From assembly GCA_902729315.2 (NCBI GenBank), contig LR746264.1:6039878-6103877 (forward strand): 64,000 nt of DNA, given 5' to 3'. Of this stretch, positions 35,105 through 53,800 are shown piece after piece. The translations under genes and the position numbers were made by a program. The DNA is from Spirodela intermedia (taxonomy: Eukaryota; Streptophyta; Magnoliopsida; Alismatales; Araceae). A model generated the notes under the pieces. That model had not been told where the DNA came from. It was given only the letters and a program-made list of their open reading frames with translations, and did not search any database. Every line of letters starts with the position of its first letter. The first letter of the stretch is position 1.

Positions 35105-35445
35105 TTTTTCACTGACAATTTTTAACCTTAACTTTTGAATATTTGCTTCTCCCCAGCTTGAAATCCACTATTTATATAGACAATGCCGCAAACCGAGCAA
35201 AATCGGATAGGAACAATCAAACCCGAGAAGAATCGATTCCCTCACAACGAAAGCCAAACGGGTCTTACTCTTATGAACGAATTCAGAAATTCGCAGGGTT
35301 CTCCTGGTTGATCTACGCATATTCAGAAGCTCGTTGCGTCTCCCTGCACCAGGAATTGATGATGGATGGGTCTCTGGTGGCGGGGCTCTTGAAGGAATTG
35401 GCTAAAAATGGGAATGAACTGCAATGGAATCACCCCATGTGTCAC

Positions 35446-35623
35446 TCACTTCTTCTCCGGTAGTTTCTCGAGAAGCTCAGGCAAGACCTGAAACAGGTCG
35501 GCAACAAGCCCGTAGTCTGCAACCTGAAATCGAAAAGAGACGATCGAATGAGAACTTCCTGAAAGATGTCTCTGCAGATGATGATATTGCCATTCATTTT
35601 CTTTTTCCACTCCTGCAGGGGAA

Positions 35624-35670
<47 letters not shown>

Positions 35671-38600
35671 GTCTGAAGTCCGCAAGCATCAGTACGTTAG
35701 GTAATTAGGTTTATTACAGTTAATTCCTTCGGCAAATGAACAACTTGTTATCACATGAGGGGATTTGTTATCTCCTGCAGGGGATTCCATAGAGTTTTCA
35801 ATTTCAAGCGTTGACAATGATGATAGCATAAATAAATCAAAGCCATGGTGAGAGAAGTAATGTATGATGTGAAATTTTTCGCAGGTTTACAAGTCACCTG
35901 AAATACCGGCGCATCAGCATCTTTGTTCACAGCCACAATCACTTTTGAGTCTCTCATCCCAGCCAAATGCTGAATAGCCCCAGATACGCCAAAAGCCAGG
36001 TACAGCTCAGGAGCAACAACTTTCCCGGTTTGACCAACCTGAGGCGCATCAGGTGTAAATTATCTGAATAAGATTCATAGCCAAATTTTCTGTAAGCATA
36101 AAAAACGTCCCGGTCAAATATTTCGGCAACAAAGGTGCCTAATTGGCGCAGAGAATGTAAGCTCTCGAATGTAAACCGAAGTTTCCTTCTAAAGGCAGTT
36201 GAAATCCATATTTTGTAGGAATCCAAGCATAAATATAAAAATTCTCACTATTATGCCTTGCTCTTTTATTTATAGAATTCCTATGGACAAGACGAGGGTA
36301 CATTAGATGAAATGAGAAACCAGAAAATCCACCGATTGGAATGTGTAGAAGATGTGAAAGGCATGTGTAGATGATAGCACAACATCAGGTGGGAAAGAAT
36401 ATGAGAGCGAAACAAAAGAACAGCGGCATTGGTCAAGAGGACGAGATTATGGGACAAGCTATTGATGTCAAGCACTATTGATGATGTTCACATGATAATG
36501 GTTTCCACAGATATGGTGATGACAAGTTATGACCTTTCTTAAAGAAATGGCTAAAAGAACTCTGTTATAGAAGAAAATGCCATTGAAGCCATGTAGAAGA
36601 GAAGTTATATAGTTTTCCAGAACAGAAAAAATAGTCATGTTACACCATTGCAGAATAATTTGATTTGTGTTTTGAGACAAGGTTGGACTCCAAAGTGTAG
36701 AAGGAACTTCAGGGAAGAGGAAATTGTGCAAATAAGAGTTCTCTGTTGACAGAGCAGAAAGGTTGAAGGCATTGGAAGGGATAGTCCTGCGGAGACGAAA
36801 ATTGTATAGATGAGGAAACTTCACAGTTCAGTCATATCAAATCATCACAGATGGAGGTACCGGACGCCCGTGCCTTGTCAAAGTGTGGACTTCGAAGAGC
36901 AGCTTACACTCTTTAGGCACGATCCAAGATCACTCTCAACAGGAGATATGGCATGTGCTAATAAACACAATATTCACAGAATTTAAAATCATAAGTGGAG
37001 TGAGACATGGACGTCGATTATTGGCATTGAATACTCGCAGGTGACCGTCAAGTCTAAAAGCTTGTCCTGCATATGACCCCTTGGACCAAACTATATTTTT
37101 CAAGTGCCGAGTTGCTTGCCAGATGAGATGGTCAATGCTATTTCTGACAAAGTGAGATACTGGACTAAGAACATGCAAGTTAAGGAATGACTATTGCACG
37201 ATCTGGAGAGGGCCAGGATTTAGTATTTTCTTCTCTTTTTTTAGCATTGGCTTTGGGGATTTTGTCTAGACCCTCACTTTTGAATGTAAAAAAATCCAAT
37301 AAATAAATAAAATATGCAATAGCACTTCGAATGAGATTCAACAATTGAATGACTCATACCAACACTAATCGAAGAATGATTGATTAGAAACTGTTTCAGA
37401 AGGAAAAAAATAAATAATAGTGTGGTTAAAAAGCAGGTATTTCAAGTAGTCATGAGGATAGATTTTTAGTGCCTGAAGCTCATTCGGAACAAAACCTCCA
37501 TCAACAGCAGCTCGAGTAGCCCCAACTGCGCAAAAAATTAATCTCAGAACAATTACTAGTAGAAAATTTTATATCTTTAAACTGGCTTAAAAAAAAACTA
37601 ATAATAACAAAATAAATAGGATTTGTTGATCAATAAAAGTGAATACCAGCAGTTTCAGTTTCATGACAAAACGTTTTTAGTTATACTTCATGTTGAAGAG
37701 TATAGATCAGATAACTGAATTACAGTTTAGCGAATATCTAGCATTTTAATTGAATAACATTACTTCAGTTAGGCCTCTGGTATCATTAAGAAACAGTAAT
37801 TTGGAGGCAATCATAGCATTAAGCTGGGGCTTAAAAAATGAATGAATTTGAAACCTGCATACAACTTTCACTCTTCTTCAGATCAAAACCAAAACCAAGC
37901 AGACAAACCAATATTTTGAGCTAACACTGAACATGCCAGTTCCCAGGCTGAACAAAACTCTTATAAATTTTGTTGGCTTATTCAAGATTTAGTCTATCAG
38001 CCAGAATGTCTGTACGAGTTCACAGGTAGTGACAAGAAGAAGCTGCACTCCAGCTAGCTATTTGGGCGACAAAAGCCATGAAGAATATAGCGTGAATATG
38101 CATTTGTTTCTTCGTTGTCCGGATTAGTCTAAAAATGCAGGATCACTGGTCAAGTTTGCTCCTTAGTTGAGTGCATCCAAACTGCAAATCTATTTAGCCT
38201 TCATCCTGGAAATTGGTCTCACAGGTGTTTGGCATATCCTCTCCCGTGTATAATACAAAATAGCCATGGCCTAATACTTCACATCACAAAATCAAGTGTA
38301 CATGAAAACTTTAACACCAACTTGATCCGCCACCACCTGTGCCTATCTTGACAGGATAAGACAGTAGAGTCGATGACATAAGAATTGAATGTATTTCTGA
38401 GTGATTAATGAAAAATCTCCAGACAAAGAGGTGACGACATCAAGAATCTCATATACCAGAAATTAAACAAACTAGAAAATAAAATAAATGGATAACCAAT
38501 TAAACAGCTTCATGGGTAGCCATACCTGCAGCACCAAGTTTATTGGCAAGCTTGTCCAATAATTTGAAGTTCTCAGCACTTTTCAGCCCACGACCACCCG

Positions 38601-41600
38601 TAACAACAATTCGTGCATTTCCAAGGTCAGGGCGCTCTGTATCCTGAGATGTGAGACTTAGCCATCTTGATCTTCCCAGGGCAGCTGCTTACAGACAAAC
38701 ATTGTGGCACTTTTAGTCTGCCATCCATCTAAACACAATAGAGAGTACCCACAGACTTACAGAATGACAACAGTCATGTATATGCTTTAGTTTCAATCAT
38801 CAAAGTAGCCCAAGAATGTCTGGCCAATATAAAAAATAAAGAAGGTTCAGGGAATGGAATGGCTGATAAGACACGTCAACTTGACAACTTGACAGTCATT
38901 CGGGCTTTCCTATCTTCAAAGAAGTTGTCACTATCGAGTTGAAACTACTACATGGGAATATAAGATGTTTATGCATTAAAATGCATTCAAAATTAATAAC
39001 TGGGTATGCTTGATCATAGAAACAAAGAAGTGATGCAGATGAACTTTTTGATCATTGTACATAAAAAGGTGTCAACCCAAGAAAGTCCATCTCAGTGAAA
39101 TTGCATCCGAGAAGTTTTTAGTTTAAAGAATGGTTGGTGCTTCTTGAGCTGTACTTTAAGCAAATGGTTGAAAAGAAATATGCAGAGATTTCAAGAATTA
39201 TTTAGCATAGTTATCAATATTGTGAAGACAGCTGTAAATGGTCAATTGCTGAAGTTACTATAAACAGTTGTAATTCCATGATGACCTAAAATATTAGAAT
39301 AGTGCTTTGGTTTTTCCATGTGAAACTTTTCCTGTTATTTATAATCCGTTGTCCAATCCTATCACCTAGGTATAGGGTAATATTTATAATCCCTTAATCT
39401 TCTTCTGGCCTGTGGTCCTGAGATCTTGGATATTGCAGATATCTTAGAGGGACATGCCATATAAGATATGTGAGTAGATAAATTATTACAACTCTGCTGT
39501 CAGGCCACCACTGTCGCACCTTGGCAAAGTCCAGAGTTAGAAGTAGACAGCAAAGGAGAACAAATACCACAAATGATTCTAAAGGGTAGATACTGCTTGA
39601 CAAAGTGAGCTAACAGCAGGATATACCTCAGAAAAACAGTGAAAAATTCTTTATTATATATCTCTTTTAAAAGAACATCATGTTCACATAATTCTAGCCA
39701 AGGAACCGAGTAACTTATACCTTATTTAATTAATATAATTTGTTAACTAAATGCACACTCAAGTTTTACAATAAAAACTCTAGAAATTCTCAAAATTATA
39801 AAAAGACAAAACTTCATGCAAAAACGACACAAACCTTCCTTCAGTGTTGATATATCAACCTGTGAAATGGGAGAAGCCTCAGTTCTTGATTCCAACGTTG
39901 ACAAAGGGAAGGATGTGGATCTGATGGTCAGCATACAAGGATCCGTACCAGTATATTTGACAGTGCAAAGGGCATTGCCAGCATAAATTGGCCTATCACA
40001 AAGTAAACATACCCTATCAAAGCAAATCCTGATGGGGACATAAAAAATTTTTAGAAACAGGAAACAAATATAACCAATCTCTATGTACTCTGGGGGAGAC
40101 TCTGAAAGGTAGATAGAGTTTTTCAAAAATAATGTTCAATGATAAAAAAATGTAACATTAATACGTTGAAACATCACTGCTTATGAAAGAAACATGTATA
40201 ATACCAGCAGTTCAGGCATATTGATAGAAACAATGCATTGATATCTACCTGAAAAAAGAATGGTTGTGATGATGCAGAATTGACACCCACCATTTATGTT
40301 ACTATGTTAAGAACTAATGAAAGGTTCTCTCCTTTGCTTCTCTAACTTTGGCTGCCTCTATTCAACCATGCAGCCACAGTTCGTCCTTCATGCTTCTGTG
40401 GCAAAGACCAGTCTTATTTTCCTTTCCCAATGATATTTTTTTAAAAGATGTTGCATCTAATAACAGCGGAAAAGACCCCAGCGGTTATTGAGGAGCTTCA
40501 CGCAGGATTGGAGCTAATCAATGATAGTGAAGGTAATAAAATTTCAGTTTTCATAGAGAAAACAGCGAAAAGGAAGATCTGGAGTCAAAAAAGGTGAAGA
40601 GAAAGGCAGCCCTGGAGAGGGGAGCAGACCTGTAGAGAAAAGCAGAGGGGGAGGTGAAAGTTCATGAGGATCCACATGAGTAGGTAAGAGGGACATAATC
40701 AGCTGTTAATAATAGGGGTGTGGCTGCAGGACAAGGAAAAGGAAAGTAGGATGTGGCCGCAGTCACACAGGATGTGGAGTAGAGATGATAATTCAGCCTT
40801 CGACCTTTTAGAGTCAGTTCACCATAGCACAACTGCTGGGCAATTAATTAGACCATTTTCCATCACATCTGATTCCGTACGAAAATTTTAGTGCCATTCT
40901 TTCAGTTTGTCTTTCTCTTTCCTGTTTTTACAGCTGGATGACAGGGGAAAACACAAGTTATTTCTGGTCAAAGTAGGTGTCTTTTCCATAAGAATTATTT
41001 TCCCTATGAGAGCAGAACCAATAGTGCAAGGAAGATACTTGCATATAGCTGGATCTCGTTAGCAAAATGCACCAGACAAGAAATTAATTAGATATTCCTA
41101 AAAACGTACCAAGTAAAAAACAAACGAATAAAAGTTTCCATGTTTAACAACGTCACAAAAAAAAAATGAATCAAACACCATTTGGAGTGATGCATTAAGA
41201 CAAATGGTTACTATCATGCATACATTTATTTTCTTGGTTTAAACAGGAGGTTGTTCATAATCAATGTCCATATATGACTTATACTGGAGGGTGGGTCACA
41301 TTGTTGATGAGCATCCATGTTTTCATTACAACAGTAATCAAAGTATCACTAGTGTACTCTTTGCATGATCTTAAGGCAATAGTCATCCCAAAGAAATACG
41401 TCTATACGTCTCCAATATCTTTTCATGTAACAGATCGCATTTAACAATCGCAATGGGAAATCGAGAATATATTCCATTTTCAAGATAACAGTATTTTCAG
41501 TGGGAAAGAATAAAGCATGATTATATGCATATTGCAAATGAACTACATGAGATGTTCACATCACTCTGACGGAATAAGGTAAACACAACCAAAGCAAACA

Positions 41601-43099
41601 TAGACTCTATGTATCGATTGTGCACAGCCATCTAACCTATTGCAACTAGGAATAAATGAAACATTTAAGGAAAACAACCTGACAAATATCCGAGGCTCAG
41701 GCACTTCAATGACATCTGTAATGGGTGAAACATCCAGAAGAGCTGCAGCTCGTGGTATCAAATTCTTCCCAAATGAATTCGAAGCAGCAATTATGTATGA
41801 ATAACTACCCATTTGATGAACCAACTTCACAAGTTCTGCACAAGTTTCAGCTACAGGATGCAAGAACATGTCTGAGTCAGCAACAAGGACCTGCACGATA
41901 CAGGCAATCAGTAATTTTATGGATCAACATAAACTGAAAATTGCAGAAAGAATTCCACCATAAAACAGTGTACAGGGTTAGTGACGCAGCAGTTGGGTTA
42001 CATCAGTTAGCTATCGTCCAGCAATGTTTCCAAAGAAATTCTCACAATGGCACAAGTATAGGATAGCTTGAATTATAATAAGCCATGCACAGAATGGGAA
42101 CCTATATGAGAGTTACTCATGTGAGCATGGGTTGTCAAACGGATCTGCTGGGTTGGCCATCACATTGTCAGATCGGACTCAGGGGAGTCAGGCTTGAGAT
42201 TGTTTGAGCATCAAAATGTTAACAGGCTAAGATAGGGTACAAAGAAGAAAACTAATTTTGATTATACTGAGCTAACTTGCAAAAAGTCAATCCTAAAATG
42301 GAAGGCTACGTGATAATAAAACACCTATAAACACTCGATCAGGTGACATTCATTATTTTCATCAGCAAATAAAAATAAAGAACTCTTAATCTTGTCGAAG
42401 AAAAATCCCCTTGCATGACAACATTCAGATAATAATCGGCTTCAAATAAACAGTGCCGGTTACCTGTGAAACCAAAGGATGGGCAGAGGCTGCATGTGAA
42501 GCAGCTTTTTCAAGATCCGGACCAGTACCAGCCAACAGAACGGAAATAGAATTTTCCTTGCTGATGGCTCCTGCCGCTTCTATGGCCCTTACAGATGAAT
42601 TTTTAACAAGGCCTTCTTCGTGTTCAGCAAAAATAAGCGTATTAACCTGCACAATGTTACGGAATAAGCGCAATTTTTTTTTCTCAGAGTCGAATGATCA
42701 CGTGATCTTCTCTACTTGGAAGGCAGGTTGAACCTAAATGCTAGTGCTTACGAATAATTACAGAGGATAATCAAAACCATAAAGGAAACAGCACTAGCCG
42801 AAGGACAAATTGGATATCTAACGCTTCTTCGCGCCTCTTCAACCCGCGTCTGATAAAAATCCATCAAAATTATGTTCTCAGCTTTCAAGGAAACATTAAT
42901 AAATAGCATACGGCAGGCATTTTCCAAAAAGAGCGGCGGCACCAGAGGACTGGGGACGCGATGGAAGGAGAGTGAGAGACGAAGTACTTACAAGACGGGA
43001 GAAGAAACCTCGCCGTAATGTAGCAGACAGAGACGAGGCCGAACACCAGAGGGACGCTTGATGCCTCAGAGCACGCGTCCCCGTCGCACGAAAGGCCAT
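35446..43099 (-). CDS. ETFA: Electron transfer flavoprotein subunit alpha, mitochondrial
   Basis: Eight exons (5' to 3' on the minus strand): 43099-42992, 42646-42464, 41890-41679, 39992-39835, 38684-38526, 37525-37473, 36038-35898, 35523-35446. Phases agree throughout and give 363 residues, the usual length. Residues 1-36 are Arg/Ser-rich without acids, a mitochondrial presequence. The N-terminal domain begins [12 protein letters not shown]. The C-terminal FAD domain has [20 protein letters not shown] and the family signature [17 protein letters not shown], then [20 protein letters not shown] and the ending [11 protein letters not shown] is an alpha-beta FAD heterodimer that takes electrons from acyl-CoA and branched-chain amino-acid dehydrogenases and passes them to ETF-ubiquinone oxidoreductase in the matrix, important in plants during carbon starvation. 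Intron 6 has a GC rather than GT donor (37472-37471). Intron 7 holds a 38-bp CT run. Identity is secure. Confidence 0.95.
35631..35668. repeat. CT microsatellite, (CT)19
   Basis: Pure CT repeat in the last intron of the ETF alpha gene. This is the longest microsatellite in the window. Confidence 0.95.
36270..37315 (+). other. Possible non-LTR retroelement tail inside ETFA intron 6
   Basis: This part of the 1.43-kb intron (36039-37472) differs in character from the flanking intron. It ends on the plus strand with TTTTGAATGTAAAAAA, then AATAAATAAATAAAA, which looks like a polyadenylation signal and A-rich tail of a retroposed transcript. Open frames on the minus strand (36824-36468, 37178-36936) match nothing I know and may be antisense shadows. 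I found no target-site duplication. It could equally be ordinary intron. Confidence 0.25.
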
Positions 43100-43954
43100 T
43101 CTCGACCGTCGTCAAGGCGATGGCTTCGCAGTTACCGCGGCGGGAGGGGAAAAAAAAAGTTAGAGAAAGATAAACGGAATTCCAGGCGATGTACTTAGAG
43201 CCGAAGTCTTCTGCCTATTATCCTCTGAAGGATCCTCCGATAGCCTCAAAAACCGACGGAGCGCGCAGGCGGAGGTATCCGAAACAAAAACCTAGGTCGG
43301 CGGAGCGCCCTAGCTAAGAACCCACTGCTCTGCGGAACCTAGGAAAGAAACTCCTGTTTGGAGACGGACGAGGAAACGTCGACTGATCACCGGACCTCCA
43401 GAATCCCCCCATTCGCCAGCTCCATGGGACGGGATGAAGGATATCCATGGGGCGTTTTCTTCCCTTCTTGGGGCTCATTAACGTTTATATCCCCTTATGA
43501 TTCACAATTGCCTATATACTCTCTTCACGATCATGCCAACCCGCACACAGTAGAGCTGATTGTCGATCCCCCGAAGAATATCTACAATCTCTTGAAGTAT
43601 TTTTTATAAATAATATGAAAGGATGGACAGCAATGTGTGTACGGACGCCTCCTAAAGAAGACTCGTAGTTATGGAGCTGGAGTATGTCCTGAATATTATG
43701 TACCCATATTAAAAGGATATTTCTACGATTGTGCCAAAAACAATTACAGCTCCATTAAACTCTCTCTCTTTCACACACACACACACACATACTCCGACGT
43801 ACTGTATTGATTACCTTTGTTTCGAAATCAGGAAAAATAAAAGGGTCCCATTAGACTCTCTCCTTCCTCCCTCATCTTTGCACCAACAATCCTTTATTTT
43901 CATCCATGCATGTTAGAATAGTCCCTACTCTGGCAATTCACGAGTAGATTTCTC

Positions 43955-43991
<37 letters not shown>

Positions 43992-44259
43992 ACCCATCTC
44001 TATGAATTCTGGTGGCGTTGAATCAGTGGGCTTTTTAAAAACGAAGAGATTCAGGCGGTGCTGTAGAGCTTTCATTGGGGACGAGTTCAAGAAAACCACA
44101 AACACAGGGGAGGCAAACAAGGCGTAGCTGCACGACGGAACCATGGGAGTCGAGCTTCTTCGGGACAATCCCAGGCTCGGCACAGGGGAGAAGGATGAAC
44201 AGGGAAGAATGGTCGGTGGATCTTCGATCTTCTCTCTCTATAGGACCTCCTGGGTGGTG
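43100..44259. other. Intergenic region between ETFA and FPF1-like gene
   Basis: Contains the ETFA promoter (minus strand; GC-rich near 43100-43330) and probably the 3' UTR of the FPF1-like gene (about 44000-44259). A CA run lies at about 43773-43788 and a CT run at 43957-43988. No gene is seen. Confidence 0.5.
43957..43988. repeat. CT microsatellite
   Basis: About 31 bases of CT repeat, some 270 bp downstream of the FPF1-like stop codon. Confidence 0.9.
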
Positions 44260-44571
44260 TTAGGTGTCGATGACCTTGAACGCACCGCGATTCTTGACGA
44301 CGATGTCGTACATGTACATGGACCTGAAGTTGGAGAAGTCCTTGGGGAGGGAGATGAGGTCGATGGACGGCCGGCGGTGGAACTGGAGCAAGTCGGGGTC
44401 TTCGTGGTACCTCTCCCACCCCAGGGCCAGCAGCTTCTGCTCCAGAGAAGCGTAGGAGGTGATCACCTTGTTGCTGGGGATGTGCAGAAGCACCTTGCGG
44501 CGGGCTGTGCGTGGCTGCTCGTTCTCGACGAGCCTCACCACGCCGTTCTTGAACACCCAGACCCCCGACAT
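44260..44571 (-). CDS. FPF1: FLOWERING PROMOTING FACTOR 1-like protein
   Basis: Intronless, 103 residues (family about 100-125). It starts [17 protein letters not shown] and contains the family core [40 protein letters not shown] and the ending [18 protein letters not shown]. The open frame extends nine codons further upstream, but that begins with GTG, so the ATG at 44571 is the start. FPF1 proteins are small plant-specific proteins of unknown biochemical activity; overexpression promotes flowering and alters gibberellin responses and root growth. A TATA box lies about 120 bp upstream. Identity is secure; which paralogue is not decidable. Confidence 0.93.
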   Translation of the reverse strand: MSGVWVFKNGVVRLVENEQPRTARRKVLLHIPSNKVITSYASLEQKLLALGWERYHEDPDLLQFHRRPSIDLISLPKDFSNFRSMYMYDIVVKNRGAFKVIDT

Positions 44572-44690
44572 CTCTCCTTCTCCACCTCCAGAGACCACCG
44601 CGGCTGCGGGCTAGTGAGAGACAGGCCCAAAGGATCGGCCGCGAGGAAGAGGAGTCCCGGTTGTGCACTGAGAAGGGAGGCTTCGAGTAG

Positions 44691-44698
44691 TTTTTATA
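44691..44698 (-). promoter_or_regulatory. TATA box of the FPF1-like gene
   Basis: The minus strand reads AGTATAAAAACTAC. TATAAAAA ends 119 bp before the ATG at 44571, implying a 5' UTR of about 85-95 bases. A CT/GA tract lies just upstream of it (44730-44758). Confidence 0.6.
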
Positions 44699-44699
44699 C

Positions 44700-50065
<5,366 letters not shown>

Positions 50066-50363
50066 AACTCCCCCTTTCGTTCAATATTCCTTGACATATT
50101 CATTTCCAAATTCGTACATTTTCTTCTAGAACAACTCCGTAATAATAGACTTAAGTAGAATTATTGATCACATGAGCCACAAAGAAACGGGTGAGATCAG
50201 TGAAAGAGAAGGGGGGTTGACCTCACTCATGTTATTGGGTCCCCGGCCGCCGCATCTGAGCCATCCACGTGGCCAAGTGAGTTGGAGGGGCCGGATTCTG
50301 CCGACGTGGCTGCCACTGGAGATGCCTGCCGCCTCTGTTGTGCTTTGCTGTCACTGGGGAGGG
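50066..50363. other. Short convergent 3' intergenic region
   Basis: 298 bp separate the stop codons of dephospho-CoA kinase (+) and the R-SNARE (-). Both 3' UTRs must terminate here or overlap as antisense transcripts. No other feature is seen. Confidence 0.6.
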
Positions 50364-50798
50364 CTACTTGGTGCAGTCGAATCCCTGGCAGACGGTGACC
50401 CAGACGATGAGGACGAGTAGGAGGAGGACGACGAGGACGACCAGCTTGACCTTCATGGTCTGAAGCCACATCTTGCGGCGGACCTGACCCCCCTTCTTCT
50501 TGAAATCCTGTGCCTGCCAAAAATGATTTCAAATGGGTCTGGGTGGCCCCTTAGCAACCAAAAAAGGAGTGGGTTGTTTAAGCTAGGAAGAACAACCTGA
50601 CAGCGTAGGTCTGTTGCCTTCTCGGCCAGATCACCGATCTTCTGCCCTCTGTCCACGGCCTGAAAAGAAAACCCACTGGGTTTAAGTTCTGATGAAGGAG
50701 AGGGAAGAACAGTGGTCAACCAGATGAAAACACAATGAAAAAAGGAGAAGGAAAGGCTAGAAGCCTCAGCAGGTCCCTGTGACAGTAGATACATCGAT

Positions 50799-50836
<38 letters not shown>

Positions 50837-53800
50837 GGAAACGGTGTTCAAGTTTTTGGATCTAGGTAGGTTCATATATGGTTAAAAGTAATACCAATCG
50901 TTCGTCGTTTGTTCTGTGAAGCATTCGATTGTCGCCCGTGAGATAATTCCTACTCGTTGAAACGCCGCAGATTTGCAGACCAAATAATGACCGCTACAGA
51001 GAAGCCAAACAGACGGGAGCGGGGTAACCCAAGTACCTTCTCTACATTTTCCAGCATGATGCTCTTGACTTCTGAAACCTGGGCCTTGACCTTGAGAAGC
51101 TTAATGAGCTCGTCAGCATGCTCGATGACGTATTGCATATGCTCCTTTATAACAGGACTGCATAGTTGATCAACGCTCCAACAAATGAACGCGTCTTCCG
51201 ATGAAGTAAAATGAACAAAAACCGGAACAAATTCAACAAACATACCCAAATTTTTTGTTGAGGCTTTTGGCAAGAGCTGTATCTGCTCTACCACCTCCAT
51301 ATCTTTTTTTGAAGTCCACCTTTAGACGTTCTAGAAAGGCCATGCAGATCTGCTTCCCGACAGATTCTTTAACAACAACACAATATGCTGTGGAAATAAA
51401 TAAGATTAGATATCAGTTCAACAAAGGAGAGCCAAAAAATAATAATAACTCGAGATTTCACCCGTTGCATACTATTTTATACAGAAATAATGATATCTAG
51501 TCCATCAACCTTAGAATAAGGAAAACCATTACAAACTCTGGGAGCCTCCAGGTGCATGATAAGATATTTTTCAAATGATCACGAACTTTCTTCTCCCTGC
51601 CCTTTTTCTTATTGTATAGTGATTAAAAGGATAAGATTGGATGAACCATTCTGACCTTAGGATTTAGGTTTTCTTGAATAATTTTTTATAAGTAAATTAG
51701 AGAGGAACAATAACCCCATTAGTCATCGTTTATTAATGCCAAAGACTGGATAAAATGTAGTAGATACATAGATAGAAGATGGACGAATTAATAAGTGGAA
51801 ATTTGCGTTCAGAAGCTAATCCTTCCCTTTTCATCGTAAACGAAGAGAATAAGAATATTATAGTGCATATAATATTGTACATCATTATATCTGACATAAA
51901 TGTTCAGTGGGTAATCTTTTGCGTTATTTACATTCTTGATGGTGCATACAATATCTCAGACTTCGTGAACCCAAATCGGTTTACAGCATGACGGTTCTTT
52001 CAAGTGACAAGGAAACTGGGATATTCCAGCTCCAAATACGAGTGTATTTCGAATGAGAGCTTAACTTTCAAATTAATTTGTGTTTTTAACTAATTAAAGT
52101 TAAATCTGGTCCATTTTTAGTGTTCGTGGATCATTGCACCCTTTCTTAATCAAATATTTGAAAACTGAGCAGCCAAACTACACACGTCAAACACTAATGA
52201 GCATGTTCCTCAGCATATCTACATTAAAGCCTTCCTGGTGCTGCTGAGACTGGATTCAGAGGAACCGGTTCACTACAAGCCAGGTTTCAATTCCAACACA
52301 ACCTAGTCAAATTTATAGTACCTTACATATAACTTTCTTAACAATGCACATTCACTTTATATTGCTCAGACCCTTCAAGCATTTATTTCCGCCATTTTCA
52401 GCATCATCACATGGTGTAACTCACACGTTTATAAATGCCATGTTCGTCGTTCCACTGCTAAAGGTTGGGAATTGCATGACAGTATGCCTCCTATCCATCA
52501 TTATTATCCTCATTACTGAGCTCGTCTGATGTCCAGTGGTAGCATACAATCAGAAAAGCGATTCCCAAATAGATAAAACTACTTGTCCTGATAGACCACA
52601 CCAATCCACATACTTTCTAGCCAAAACATAACAAACATTGGCTGTGGGGACTGGAAGTATGCTTTCTAAAAATATAAATATATTCCTTCATGTTGATTGC
52701 CCGAAAACAAAATTACCAAGTTACAAAGACTATGGAAACACATATATACGTATAAAAAGAAAAAGGGACGAAAAATTAACAAAGAAAAAATGAAAAAATG
52801 AAAAAATAAAAATAAGATAATGGATATGTAAAATATAAAGGAAAACGTTGTAAACACACACACACACACAAACATAGACGTAATCTTGATGTCAGCTTTG
52901 AGTCATTCAGGTAATCCTCTATGCAGTCCTCTTTACTGGATGCAAACAGTTCCAACATTGACAGATATTCCAAGCCAGTCACTACCTTCACACAAGTATT
53001 TTAAGGTAAGATCATCCTTCTCTCGCTTCCTGTGAAAAAGTGAGCTGACTATGATCTTATAAATAATTTTAAAAAATAATGTTTGCAAGCATGAGTGATG
53101 GGGTCTTCTAGGCTTACGAAACTACACAATCACTGAACAAAGCTGCCGGATAAACACAGACTCTGAGCCTAATGAAGATTAAATGCTGTCACATCAGTCC
53201 TACGGGTGTTGACTGGTAAAGGCTGCAATCTCTATTAACTTTATTTTTATACTACTTGGGAACCAGTTGGCCAGTTTACGCCGTGTGCAGGCAGGAACAA
53301 AAATATCCTCATTTCATATTAGAGATAACACAATAGCATCTAAGGTCGTTTTCTGCCAGCAAATTTTCAATCTATTTATAAATTCCCTGAGATGTACAAC
53401 CACCGAATCAGGATAAGTACCGTGATTAGGATGATGAAGATATCGGAGCAAGAGACGAAAGACAAAGCTCTACTCTTTGGTACGGATCTGCCCAGTGTTC
53501 TCCTAATTTCGCCGGTTATTTTTCCTTTGTTCTGCCATTAGCCCATCTCCCTAGCACGTAGCCTCGAGGAGTCTGTTCTTCTACCAAAGCCTAAGCTCCT
53601 CGAGAATGTAGAAAACAGTATTTGGTTGACAGTATCCAGATGACAAACGATTGATACAATTGGAAATGCTGATCATGGCAACAGATCAAATATGATCTTC
53701 TCAACCAGTAAACTTACGTGGCAGCCTTCTCACTTGAAAGTTCTAGCGTGATTATGACATTACCCGACAGGAGCGACCAACATAAGCAACCAGATTACCA

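Noticed and set aside
44572-44598. Nine-codon extension of the FPF1-like protein
   Set aside because: Its first codon is GTG; the ATG at 44571 matches the family start.
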